NCBI RefSeq assembly: GCF_031846185.1
Contig: NZ_JAVRIF010000004.1
Span: forward strand, 124,001 to 188,000
Length of the DNA: 64,000 nucleotides
Origin: Thalassotalea_H castellviae
GTDB taxonomy: Bacteria > Pseudomonadota > Gammaproteobacteria > Enterobacterales > Alteromonadaceae
Reading direction: 5' to 3'
Of this stretch, positions 35,519-43,915 are shown one piece after another (position 1 is the stretch's first letter; each line of letters begins with the position of its first letter). The notes beneath the pieces are model-generated. The model saw nothing but the letters and a program-made list of their open reading frames with translations, made no database searches and was not told the origin of the DNA. The translations under genes and the position numbers were made by a program.

Positions 35519-37555
35519 TTATGCGTATTCAGGTTTTATTGGTATACGAATATCAAAAATAGAGCCCTGATTTTCTCTACTAGTTACTTTAATCGTACCC
35601 GCAATACTTTCAATAAATTGTTTTGCTTCATACACTCCTATGCCCATTCCTGCATTACCTTTAGTGGTATCGAATGGTTTAAATAGTCGTGTTTTAATAA
35701 ACTCTGCAGACATGCCACTACCGTTATCTTCAATAGTTATTTGTATAAGATCGATATTGGAGAGCACATTTACTTTAACCCATCCGTCATCATTTGTCGC
35801 TTCTTGCGCATTCTGAATAAGATGATTTAACACAGAATGTAACGTGTCTTTATCAATATTGATTAAGCTTGGTTGCATTTGTTCTATTTTAACTTTTGGT
35901 TTCATAACATTTCGCTGCTTAACCACCTTACGAACTAACTCAGTAATGTCAGTCTCTTTGGTCTTCGATTGGGCCACTTGCTTATTTCGCAATTGTGTTA
36001 ACACTTTAGCTAAGCGGTCTGTCGCTGACTCCACGGTTTCAAATACATCATCTACAAAATCAGTATTATCACGATGTTTTTCGGCATTGGTGGTAATTAA
36101 AGCTAGTTGAGCTTGTACATTTTTTAAATCATGTACCAAAAATGCTGACATCCGATTAAAGGCATCAAATTGTTTTGACTCTGCCAGTTCATCATTAGCT
36201 TCATGTAAAGAGATAAAGTTACCTAGCTGTTTTGAGACAGCGAAGAGCAAATCTCTGTCCTCCCAGTTAAGCTGTTTCTTCTCTGCAATGCTTCCCACCA
36301 CAAACAAACCGTAAAATGCTTTGCCAATAAAAATAGGCACGATGGTTTCAATATTAAAACTGCGACATAAATCAACATCTAAGTTGAGTTCTGAATACAT
36401 CGACGGTGTTAATTCATATTCATCAACATCGATAATCCACCCCTTCTGCTGACAATATTGACTGATTAACGTTAATTGCAAATCAAACGCTTCAGACAGC
36501 ACTAATTTTTTGGAATATTTAACATCGAAGTGCATTTCACTTTGTTTTTTAATGATGGCTCCACTGGTTGCTCCTAATTTCGACATCATAATAGTAGTGG
36601 CCATTTGATAATAACTTTCTGCACTAGTGGTTTCTATTTTTTCAATTAAATTTAACCATTCATCACGATATTCATACCGGTTGGCAAAAAAGTTTTTCGC
36701 AATAAACACTTTAAGCTTTTTGCGTAAGCTATCAGTAATTAATAATGTCACTAACACAATGCCACTGAAAATTAAAAAACCGATACTGACAAAGCTGCCC
36801 CACTCACCACCAATATAATTAATAACATAGCCCGCAAGCGCCATTACTAATAAGTAGATGCCTGCCATCATTAAAATCGAGCTATAAAAAACCACTTGCC
36901 GAGAAACAAAAATTCGCACTGAGCCATTTTTTACTCGGCGCGTACTAATTAATAATAACGGAACAATCGCTAATGCGATGAACCCGCGGCTATACCAAAA
37001 ATCGAAATCAATCCCACCGACCATAGTCGCTTGTGCATAGAGGACAAAATCAAAAATAGACACACTGGCAAGTGCGATAACTAATGGCCATATCGCCCAG
37101 CGTATTTGATCGTCAGCACTTCGATAAAGTTGTTCAATTAAAACCAAAATCCATAAATTTAAAACGATAAACAGTAAGAATAAATATTCGTAAGAAAAAT
37201 TAAGAAAGTAGGTTGCTACCCAGCACGATAGCATTAACAAACTGCTAATCACGACATATTGACGAATATGATAATTAGAAAACAGCTTACGTACTGAAGT
37301 GAGCTCAGTATTACAAATAAGTACCATCACAGACCAACAAGCTATTTTAAAGCCGTCAGCTATCATCACCCACTGTAAGCTAAAACCCATTTTAATTTGT
37401 AAGAAAGATAAACCACTCGCAAAGGTGGTACTTAAGGCAGAGACTATGGTCCATTTCGCTAAAACTGATTTATTGCGAGCGGCAACGATTAATAACGTGA
37501 AAACGAGGTAAGCGATGAAACTTAATGAATAACCAATTTGACCAACAAATTCCAT
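35519..37555 (-). CDS. prsK: PrsK: PEP-CTERM system membrane histidine kinase
   Basis: 678 residues. Eight to nine membrane helices (about 1-280) form the sensor part. A GAF-like domain (about 310-450) follows. The kinase core has the unusual H-box HDLKN with His475, and the ATPase domain shows LIQNAQEAT (N box), DNGSGM and GNAGMGIGVYEAKQF (G boxes). This arrangement is the PrsK family. It phosphorylates PrsR; the signal sensed is unknown. The efflux gene ends only 23 bp upstream on the same strand, so read-through from the pump operon is possible. Confidence 0.95.
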   Translation of the reverse strand: MEFVGQIGYSLSFIAYLVFTLLIVAARNKSVLAKWTIVSALSTTFASGLSFLQIKMGFSLQWVMIADGFKIACWSVMVLICNTELTSVRKLFSNYHIRQYVVISSLLMLSCWVATYFLNFSYEYLFLLFIVLNLWILVLIEQLYRSADDQIRWAIWPLVIALASVSIFDFVLYAQATMVGGIDFDFWYSRGFIALAIVPLLLISTRRVKNGSVRIFVSRQVVFYSSILMMAGIYLLVMALAGYVINYIGGEWGSFVSIGFLIFSGIVLVTLLITDSLRKKLKVFIAKNFFANRYEYRDEWLNLIEKIETTSAESYYQMATTIMMSKLGATSGAIIKKQSEMHFDVKYSKKLVLSEAFDLQLTLISQYCQQKGWIIDVDEYELTPSMYSELNLDVDLCRSFNIETIVPIFIGKAFYGLFVVGSIAEKKQLNWEDRDLLFAVSKQLGNFISLHEANDELAESKQFDAFNRMSAFLVHDLKNVQAQLALITTNAEKHRDNTDFVDDVFETVESATDRLAKVLTQLRNKQVAQSKTKETDITELVRKVVKQRNVMKPKVKIEQMQPSLINIDKDTLHSVLNHLIQNAQEATNDDGWVKVNVLSNIDLIQITIEDNGSGMSAEFIKTRLFKPFDTTKGNAGMGIGVYEAKQFIESIAGTIKVTSRENQGSIFDIRIPIKPEYA

Positions 37556-37578
37556 AAGCGCTTAGTTCCAATTCACTT

Positions 37579-40500
37579 TTATTGAGCTTTTGAACGCGAA
37601 AATAGCTCAGTTAAAACTGGCACCAAGATAAAACTCGCAATGGCTGAGACACAAAGCCCTGAAATAATTACCACACCTAAAGGTTGCCACAGTCCGCCAC
37701 CTAAGAGCGTTAATGGCATTAAGCCACCTATGGTAGTTAATGTGGTTAACAAAATAGGGGTAAAGCGCGTTTTACTTGCGTCTAATATTGCTAATCGCAT
37801 ATCTTTACATTCTAAGAAATTATGATTGGCGGTATCAATTAAAATAATGGCGTTATTGACAACAATGCCAAACAAACTAATCAGCCCAATAAACGCCATC
37901 ATCGAAAAAGATAAGTTAAAAAGATATAAACCAATAACCGAACCTGCAATCGCAAATGGAATAGAAGTGAAAATAACTAAAGGCTGCATAAATGACTTAA
38001 ATTGCAATACTAATACCGCAAAAATACCTACTGCGGTAATGATCATAATTTGTGACAAGCCCGCGAAATTTTCTTGTCGAGACTCTTCTTCGCCACCAAG
38101 CGTATAATACATACCTTGCGGATATTGATAACTGTCTAAATACGTGACGATTTGCTCTGTTAATGCCGTAACTGAATAACCTTTATCGGCATCGGCGGAA
38201 ATTTTAGCCATTCTTTGTTTTTGATAATGGAAAAATTCGGTATGACCTTTCGCCAATTTCAGAGAAGCCACTTGATTTAACGGCACTAGTTCACCGGCAA
38301 TATTGGCAATATAAATATCATCAAAAATATCTAAATCAGCTTTCTTGCCTCGCACAACAATAGGGTAACTTTCACCATTTTTATCACTAAAATTGCCAAC
38401 ATAACTACCGGTTAATACTGTTTGTAATGTTAAATCTAATTGATTAATGTCTATGCCATTCATACCGGCTTTTTCATAATCAATATCGAGTACCACCTCA
38501 CTGTTTGCTTGGCCAATGGGGTTTTCAATATTTATCACCCCCTTGATTTTCATCATCTGTTGTTCAAGCTCATTTGCAACACGTTCTAAATCACTGAGAG
38601 ATTCACTCATTAAACGCACTGTAATAGGTTTGTCGGTGACAGGGCCTTGCGTAAATTCTTTAATAGTAATATTAGCTTGATGCCAGTTTGAAAATTCTTT
38701 CCTAAGCGATATCACTAGATCATTGGATTTTTCTTCATTAAATTCATGCAAAACAATTAAAAGCTGTCCGTAATGTGCAACCCCACGCTTTGGAATTTCA
38801 TTGTAGTAAATTCTAGGATTAGAGTTACCAACATTTAAAGCCACTTCTTTTATTAAATCATACTTTTTCAAGCTTTTAGCAATGTCCTGCATCACTTGGT
38901 TGGTATAATGCAAAGATGAATTATCAGGAGCTTCAACATCTATCAATATCATAGGTTTTTCGGCTTTTGGAAATAAACTTAACCCTACTTTACCGAAAAG
39001 TGAAAACATAAAAACAAGCGCTGCAATAAACACCATCACAACAATCATTTTTCGATTCATTAATACTGTTAAAAACCGAAAATAACTATTAGCGGCAAAT
39101 TGATTGACGTAATGTTGCAACGTTTTAATTTTACTGGGTTTAACGGTAAACAATTTACTCGCTAATAATGGCGTAAAAGCCAATGCCAATAACAACGACG
39201 CTAATAAAACAAAGACAACCGTCACTGGCATTGAACGTATAAAATCACCGGTATCTGAGGCGATCATTAGCATTGGCAGAAAAGCGAATAAAGTTGTTAC
39301 AGTACCACTAGTGATCGCCCAACCAACCTTACTGGTTCCTGAAGCAGCAGCTTCTTTTAAACTGGCAAACTTACCTTTCTCTCGATGAATACTCTCTGTC
39401 ACCACAATAGCGTTATCTACCAATAAGCCAAGGGCGATAATTAAACCAACAATCGACATTTGCTGTAAGCCAAAACCAGCAAAATCTAACCAGCCAATCG
39501 CGATTAAAAAGGATAAAGGAATTACCGCTATCACCACTAAAGCTTCACGCAATCCTAAAAATAATAATGACATAACACCAACTAAAATAAGGCCCTGCCA
39601 TAAATTATTAAAAAAGCCATTAACTCTTGATTCAACACTTTCTGCTTGCTCGAATAACACATCAAGTTTGATTTGCTCAGGCAATTGTTTTTTAAAAGAA
39701 GCAATCTCAGCATTTAATTGATCCGTTAAATCAAAAATATTCGTACCTTTACGTTGCTCAAGGGTAATAAAAATAACGGGATGTTCATTAAAATAAGCTA
39801 AATAGGAAGGTTTACCATCTGCAAAAGCAATACTGGCAATATCTTTTAATTTAATCACCAGCTGATCATTGGCATAAACAACGGTTTCTTTTAATTGCTC
39901 AATTTCTTGGAAATTACCACTTGCTTTAACATTAAAGCGCCGAGTACTAGCATCAACAAAACCTGGTGTAATATTTACTGCTCGTTTTTGTAATACTTGA
40001 TTCACAGAGGTTACGGTAATGCCATAGTGTTGCAATAAGTCAAGATTAAGATCAATCGCTACCACTTGCTGTGGGTAGCCCCAAATATCGGCTTTTTTAA
40101 CGCTAGCAATTGCTTCTAATCTTTTTTCCAACTTTTTGGCATAAAACTCCATGGTTTTATAGTCAGTGGGCTCAGTCCATAAGGCTAACTGAGCTACCGC
40201 AACACTTGTCGGTGTCGCCTTAAGGACTAATATATCTTGTACGCCATCAGGTAGATTTGGCTCGATAGAGGCAACTGCTTGTTTAATTTCATTGAAAGCG
40301 GTTTGAGGATCACTGCCATATAGAAATTTAATTTCTATTCTAGCCCCATCATTTTTAATTTGTGCTTCTATACGTTTTATACCCTCAATATTTGAAAATT
40401 CTTGCTCTAAAGGGGTCACTATAGAAGTTTCGATATCGTGAGAGGAAGCTCCAGGGTAAATAACTTCAATTAAAGTAATAGGAATATCAAATTGAGGATC

Positions 40501-40608
40501 TTCTGACCTAGGCATAGTGAAGTAAGAAACAATCCCTACGAGTACCATTAAAATAACAATCGTCAGCGTAAATTGGGCATTTTTAATCGCGGAGCGCGCT
40601 AACTTCAT
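37579..40608 (-). CDS. RND efflux transporter, inner-membrane permease
   Basis: 1009 residues of the AcrB/HAE-1 superfamily, with twelve membrane helices in two halves and large periplasmic loops. It carries the proton-relay motif GLIIALGLLVDNAIVVTESI (helix 4, Asp pair region) and the N-terminal MPRSEDPQFDIPITLIEVIYPGAS. Driven by the proton gradient, it exports small toxic compounds together with the adaptor encoded 3 bp upstream. No outer-membrane factor gene is present nearby. It stands between the tRNA-Arg region and prsKR; a link with EPS is not evident. Confidence 0.92.
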   Translation of the reverse strand: MKLARSAIKNAQFTLTIVILMVLVGIVSYFTMPRSEDPQFDIPITLIEVIYPGASSHDIETSIVTPLEQEFSNIEGIKRIEAQIKNDGARIEIKFLYGSDPQTAFNEIKQAVASIEPNLPDGVQDILVLKATPTSVAVAQLALWTEPTDYKTMEFYAKKLEKRLEAIASVKKADIWGYPQQVVAIDLNLDLLQHYGITVTSVNQVLQKRAVNITPGFVDASTRRFNVKASGNFQEIEQLKETVVYANDQLVIKLKDIASIAFADGKPSYLAYFNEHPVIFITLEQRKGTNIFDLTDQLNAEIASFKKQLPEQIKLDVLFEQAESVESRVNGFFNNLWQGLILVGVMSLLFLGLREALVVIAVIPLSFLIAIGWLDFAGFGLQQMSIVGLIIALGLLVDNAIVVTESIHREKGKFASLKEAAASGTSKVGWAITSGTVTTLFAFLPMLMIASDTGDFIRSMPVTVVFVLLASLLLALAFTPLLASKLFTVKPSKIKTLQHYVNQFAANSYFRFLTVLMNRKMIVVMVFIAALVFMFSLFGKVGLSLFPKAEKPMILIDVEAPDNSSLHYTNQVMQDIAKSLKKYDLIKEVALNVGNSNPRIYYNEIPKRGVAHYGQLLIVLHEFNEEKSNDLVISLRKEFSNWHQANITIKEFTQGPVTDKPITVRLMSESLSDLERVANELEQQMMKIKGVINIENPIGQANSEVVLDIDYEKAGMNGIDINQLDLTLQTVLTGSYVGNFSDKNGESYPIVVRGKKADLDIFDDIYIANIAGELVPLNQVASLKLAKGHTEFFHYQKQRMAKISADADKGYSVTALTEQIVTYLDSYQYPQGMYYTLGGEEESRQENFAGLSQIMIITAVGIFAVLVLQFKSFMQPLVIFTSIPFAIAGSVIGLYLFNLSFSMMAFIGLISLFGIVVNNAIILIDTANHNFLECKDMRLAILDASKTRFTPILLTTLTTIGGLMPLTLLGGGLWQPLGVVIISGLCVSAIASFILVPVLTELFSRSKAQ

Positions 40609-40611
40609 GCG

Positions 40612-41607
40612 TTATAACTCACTTATGTTCAGTTGCTGCCAACCATTAACCACAAACTCGATAGCATCATTATGACTTTGCGCCCGTAAATAAATAGATT
40701 GCGTATCAATATTTAATACATCAAAGGCTTGGCGCATTAGCTTGCCACTGCTTACCTTGGTAAACAATACCGCAGAGCCTTGATCATCAATTTCTATTAA
40801 GGCGCTAATAGGCACTTGATAGACTGAATTCTCAGTTGCAAAATGAATGGTCACTTGCGCTAATTGTCCGGCCACCACACCTTGACCAGCTTGAATATCT
40901 TCGAGTAACACTTCAATTAAATATAAAGCGCCTTCGGTATTACTAGTCACAGGAATCTTAGAAATAACGCCGTTTATTCGACCAATATTCGGTAAATCGA
41001 CGGCGACATTTTGGCCTAATTTAACAAAACTAATTTCTTTATCGGTTAACTTTACTTTCACCACTAAATTTTTATTTATTGCCGCAACTTCTAATACTTC
41101 TTGACCTGGCGCCTGAAACTCCGCTAAATCAGTGTATCTTGCTAAAACAACGCCATCAAAAGGCGCGTATATCTCTGCTTTTTCAAGGTTATAATAAGAT
41201 ACTTGATAAGCTTCACGCGTAGTTTCAACATTGGTTTGCGCTAATTCTAATGCCTGCTCTGAACTTAATTCTTGTGCCAGTAATTTTTTCGTGCGATTAA
41301 CTTCACGTTTCGCTTGTAATAATTGCGCATAGCGGGAGTTTTTCTCCGCGATAAGTTCTTCAGTATTTAAAGAGGCGAGCAATTGTTTCGCAGAAAAAAA
41401 ATCACCTTCATCGACCGAAAGTGTTTTTAAATAGCCACTACTTTTAAAGGACAACTTTAATGTCCGTTTAAATGCAACCTTTCCTGCTCGCTTGACTGAC
41501 TTTTCAAAAGGGGTAACCGCAACTTGCGCTAGCTCATAATTTTGAGCAGACACAGTTTGGCCAAGAAAAACACTTGCAACGAATATATACGTAAATATTG
41601 ATTTCAT
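40612..41607 (-). CDS. RND efflux periplasmic adaptor (membrane fusion protein)
   Basis: 331 residues with a signal peptide (about 1-21). It has the typical lipoyl/hairpin layout: LSFKSSGYLKTLSVDEGDFFSAKQLLASL, an alpha-helical hairpin (about 75-120), AEIYAPFDGVVLARYTDLAEFQAPGQ, then beta-barrel segments. It links the permease encoded 3 bp downstream to an outer-membrane channel located elsewhere. The first gene of the possible pump-prsK-prsR run. Confidence 0.9.
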   Translation of the reverse strand: MKSIFTYIFVASVFLGQTVSAQNYELAQVAVTPFEKSVKRAGKVAFKRTLKLSFKSSGYLKTLSVDEGDFFSAKQLLASLNTEELIAEKNSRYAQLLQAKREVNRTKKLLAQELSSEQALELAQTNVETTREAYQVSYYNLEKAEIYAPFDGVVLARYTDLAEFQAPGQEVLEVAAINKNLVVKVKLTDKEISFVKLGQNVAVDLPNIGRINGVISKIPVTSNTEGALYLIEVLLEDIQAGQGVVAGQLAQVTIHFATENSVYQVPISALIEIDDQGSAVLFTKVSSGKLMRQAFDVLNIDTQSIYLRAQSHNDAIEFVVNGWQQLNISEL

Positions 41608-41765
41608 ATAATTACAATGAAACTACCTTGTTGATGTAACTAACATTATTATAGGCACTACTTTAATATTGTATGAATTAAAAGTACATTTTTTTCAACG
41701 TGTTTCAACGCTAGAGCAAAGCGTTGCATGAATATTGATAACTTAGAGACAAAAGAAAGGGTTAA

Positions 41766-41840
41766 TGGCGCTCTCGGCAGGAATCGAACCTGCGACTTAG
41801 ACTCCGGAGGTCCACGTGATATCCACTTCACCACGAGAGC
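41766..41840 (-). tRNA. tRNA-Arg, anticodon CCG
   Basis: Read on the minus strand, GCTCTCG pairs with CGAGAGC as acceptor stem. The D-arm is GTGA..TCAC, and the anticodon arm TGGAC/GTCTA holds loop CTCCGGA with anticodon CCG (codon CGG). The T-arm GCAGG/CCTGC with TTCGATT and an encoded CCA complete it. It is 75 bases with CCA, lacks an intron and has a short variable loop. A spurious 60-codon frame crosses it. Confidence 0.96.
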
Positions 41841-41946
41841 TTCATTAAGAGGTTGCGATTCTAGTCAAATCACCGTCGCTTTACTAGTCGTACTAAATAA
41901 ATTTAAGTAAAAAAGTTAAAATGACTACATTAGTACGTTAAATTAA

Positions 41947-41966
41947 AACTGTCAGTTTAATTTACA
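41947..41966 (+). promoter_or_regulatory. Candidate PrsR enhancer element (copy B)
   Basis: AACTGTCAGTTTAATTTACA differs from copy A (3537-3556) at only two adjacent positions. It stands 82 bp before the sigma-54 promoter of the second PEP-CTERM gene. No gene ends here on the plus strand, so a terminator role cannot explain this copy. Confidence 0.6.
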
Positions 41967-42028
41967 ATAATAGTTTTACAAAATGCCAAGTATAAATAAT
42001 TACATTAATAATCAAGGCATTAAATTTC

Positions 42029-42044
42029 AGGCACTTAAAATGCA
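42029..42044 (+). promoter_or_regulatory. Sigma-54 (-24/-12) promoter of the second PEP-CTERM gene
   Basis: AGGCACTTAAAATGCA keeps the invariant GG and GC with the required 10-base gap and GGCAC in full. The predicted start near 42055 leaves a leader of about 37 bases to the ATG at 42092. Confidence 0.7.
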
Positions 42045-42091
42045 TAGATGTTTTATTATCATTAGCAACGAAGCTAAACACGGATATAAAA

Positions 42092-43054
42092 ATGAACAAT
42101 TTACAAAAACTTTTTAGTTTATCACTGATCTTAGTTTCTCAGTTTTCATTTGGGCAATTGATTGTCACGGGTGATTGCAATGTCAATAATGCCACATTGA
42201 CAACGGTACAACTCTCAGATTTAGATATTAATAATAACACAGGTGGCCCTAACGGCGCCAATTTATTACAAAATGGTCCTTACAGTGCATCAGAATGCAT
42301 TGGCATTTATGCGGGTAATGACAGTCAACTTGAAAGCCATTTAACACCTCACTTAAATATTGGTCAATCTGGGGACGGTTTACTTAATGGCGGCGGTCCA
42401 TTAACTGGTAACGAATTTATTGACGGTTTAGTTGATGGAGTGGCTAATCCTTGGTTTGATGGTGACAAAATAGATATAGATGGCGATGGTAATGCAACTG
42501 ATCCTGGTTGGATAAATTTAGCAAAATTTGATGTAGATAATAATTCAACAAGTTATAAATCTATTACCAATTACGATGAGACTATCTCACTCTTAATTTC
42601 AGATGTTTTAACGTTTACTTTTGAATGTGTAAATGTTGGCGGTGATTGCTCTTCAATTAATTGGACATTAACGACTGATATAGATATCGCTGAGACAGTA
42701 GGAACTGTTTTAAACCGATCAACATTTGATCATTTAGCCTTTGTTACTAAAGCAGGTAGTGGCAACCAAAACGGGCAAGGCAACCAAGATGATAAAGGCT
42801 GGGCTGTATATGACTTTAACTTTTATGAAATTTTTGGCAGTGAAGCACCAGGTGCCTTTAATTTTGAAACAGCATATTCACTAGCAGGTTCTATTGATGT
42901 TAAACCCGGTGATTTTAGTGCCGGCCTTTCACATTTGACCGTTTGGGCCAGAGACCCAATTAATGAGCCAACCACGACAGTTCCAGAGCCATCAACCATA
43001 GTACTTTTTGTGTTTTCATTAATGCTTGTTGCATTTAGAAAAAAACGATTTTAA
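42092..43054 (+). CDS. PEP-CTERM sorting domain protein (second copy type)
   Basis: 320-residue exported protein. The signal peptide ends near residue 21 (FSFGQ). The mature part is rich in Asp, Asn and Gly with a calcium-loop-like DIDGDGNATD (residues 128-137). The C-terminal sorting signal is VPEP at residue 297, a hydrophobic helix and RKKR. It is a likely substrate of the exosortase 40 kb away and shares its promoter architecture with the PEP-CTERM gene at 3691, but the mature sequences are not obvious duplicates. An intrinsic terminator follows, so it is a single-gene transcript. The function of the mature domain is unknown. Confidence 0.9.
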   Translation: MNNLQKLFSLSLILVSQFSFGQLIVTGDCNVNNATLTTVQLSDLDINNNTGGPNGANLLQNGPYSASECIGIYAGNDSQLESHLTPHLNIGQSGDGLLNGGGPLTGNEFIDGLVDGVANPWFDGDKIDIDGDGNATDPGWINLAKFDVDNNSTSYKSITNYDETISLLISDVLTFTFECVNVGGDCSSINWTLTTDIDIAETVGTVLNRSTFDHLAFVTKAGSGNQNGQGNQDDKGWAVYDFNFYEIFGSEAPGAFNFETAYSLAGSIDVKPGDFSAGLSHLTVWARDPINEPTTTVPEPSTIVLFVFSLMLVAFRKKRF

Positions 43055-43071
43055 TACTTTTATAAAAGAAT

Positions 43072-43101
43072 AAAAACCATCATTGATATGATGGTTTTTT
43101 T
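43072..43101 (+). terminator. Intrinsic terminator after the second PEP-CTERM gene
   Basis: A 12-bp stem (AAAAACCATCAT with ATGATGGTTTTT) closes on a TGAT loop and is followed by a T-run. Confidence 0.92.
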
Positions 43102-43196
43102 AGGTCGTAATACTAATAGCAATTAAGTTAATCTGCTTGAACAATTTTTAAGGCTGACGTAATCTCCTAATTAATTCAATCAATTAGAAAACATAC

Positions 43197-43850
43197 ATGC
43201 AATCAGAACTTCCTCAAAACCACTTATGTAATATTACTCTATTGGGTAATTTAGTGAATAAACCTGAGATTCGCTATCAGGTAAACCCTGTGATTGCTAT
43301 TGCGGAATTTGTGGTTGCGACTCATTTAAAATGGTTCGATAAAAGAACCAATCAATTTAAAGAATGGACGCACTATCATACGATTAAGATGATAGGCGAT
43401 GTGGTGGAACGTTCATTATTGCAAGCAGAAAAAGGCGATGTCATTTTAGTGCAAGGGCATATGGTAAACAGTAAAAAAACCAATCGTGAACTTATACACG
43501 CTACCTACGCTCATCGTTATCCAAAAGGTTATTCTCGCTCCATCAATCAATTACAGTGTAGCGGAAAAATATCCAGCGAGATTAAACTAGTAAATACAGA
43601 AAACAACAAACAATTAGCGGAATTACGCTTGGCGATAAATTTTTATAGCTTTTCACCAGTAACCCAAGAGTTACGCAGCATCAGTGTTGAGCGAACCGTA
43701 CATGTTTGGGGCAAACAAGCAGCTTACTTAAAAGATAATGCCAATGTTGATGACGAGTTAATTATTAATGGTAGATTAAGTTACTTAAAAGACGCGACTA
43801 AATCTCAATTGATTGATGCACAAGACGTTATTTTACAAAAAATCAATTAA
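43197..43850 (+). CDS. Tandem OB-fold, SSB-like protein
   Basis: 217 residues that appear to be two single-stranded-DNA-binding OB folds. The first (about 8-105) has ITLLGNLVNKPEIRYQ, VATHLKWFDK, HTIKMIGDVVE and GDVILVQGHM, which are the four conserved strands of bacterial SSB. The second (about 116-215) repeats the layout more loosely: LQCSGKISSEIKLV, LRLAINFYS, RTVHVWGKQA, DDELIINGRLSY. The acidic C-terminal tail of housekeeping SSB (DDDIPF type) is missing. No strong ribosome binding site is seen. Possible roles are DNA repair, plasmid or phage-derived SSB; it is not the main cellular SSB. Confidence 0.65.
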   Translation: MQSELPQNHLCNITLLGNLVNKPEIRYQVNPVIAIAEFVVATHLKWFDKRTNQFKEWTHYHTIKMIGDVVERSLLQAEKGDVILVQGHMVNSKKTNRELIHATYAHRYPKGYSRSINQLQCSGKISSEIKLVNTENNKQLAELRLAINFYSFSPVTQELRSISVERTVHVWGKQAAYLKDNANVDDELIINGRLSYLKDATKSQLIDAQDVILQKIN

Positions 43851-43915
43851 TGGATATATAATCAAACTAATTAAGGGAATTCTCTACAAGCACAGAGGCT
43901 TTTTAACCACTTTCT

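Noticed and set aside
41728..41910. Open frame of 60 codons on the plus strand
   Set aside because: It runs across the antisense of tRNA-Arg and gives the well-known spurious tRNA-shadow peptide (GALGRNRTCDL).
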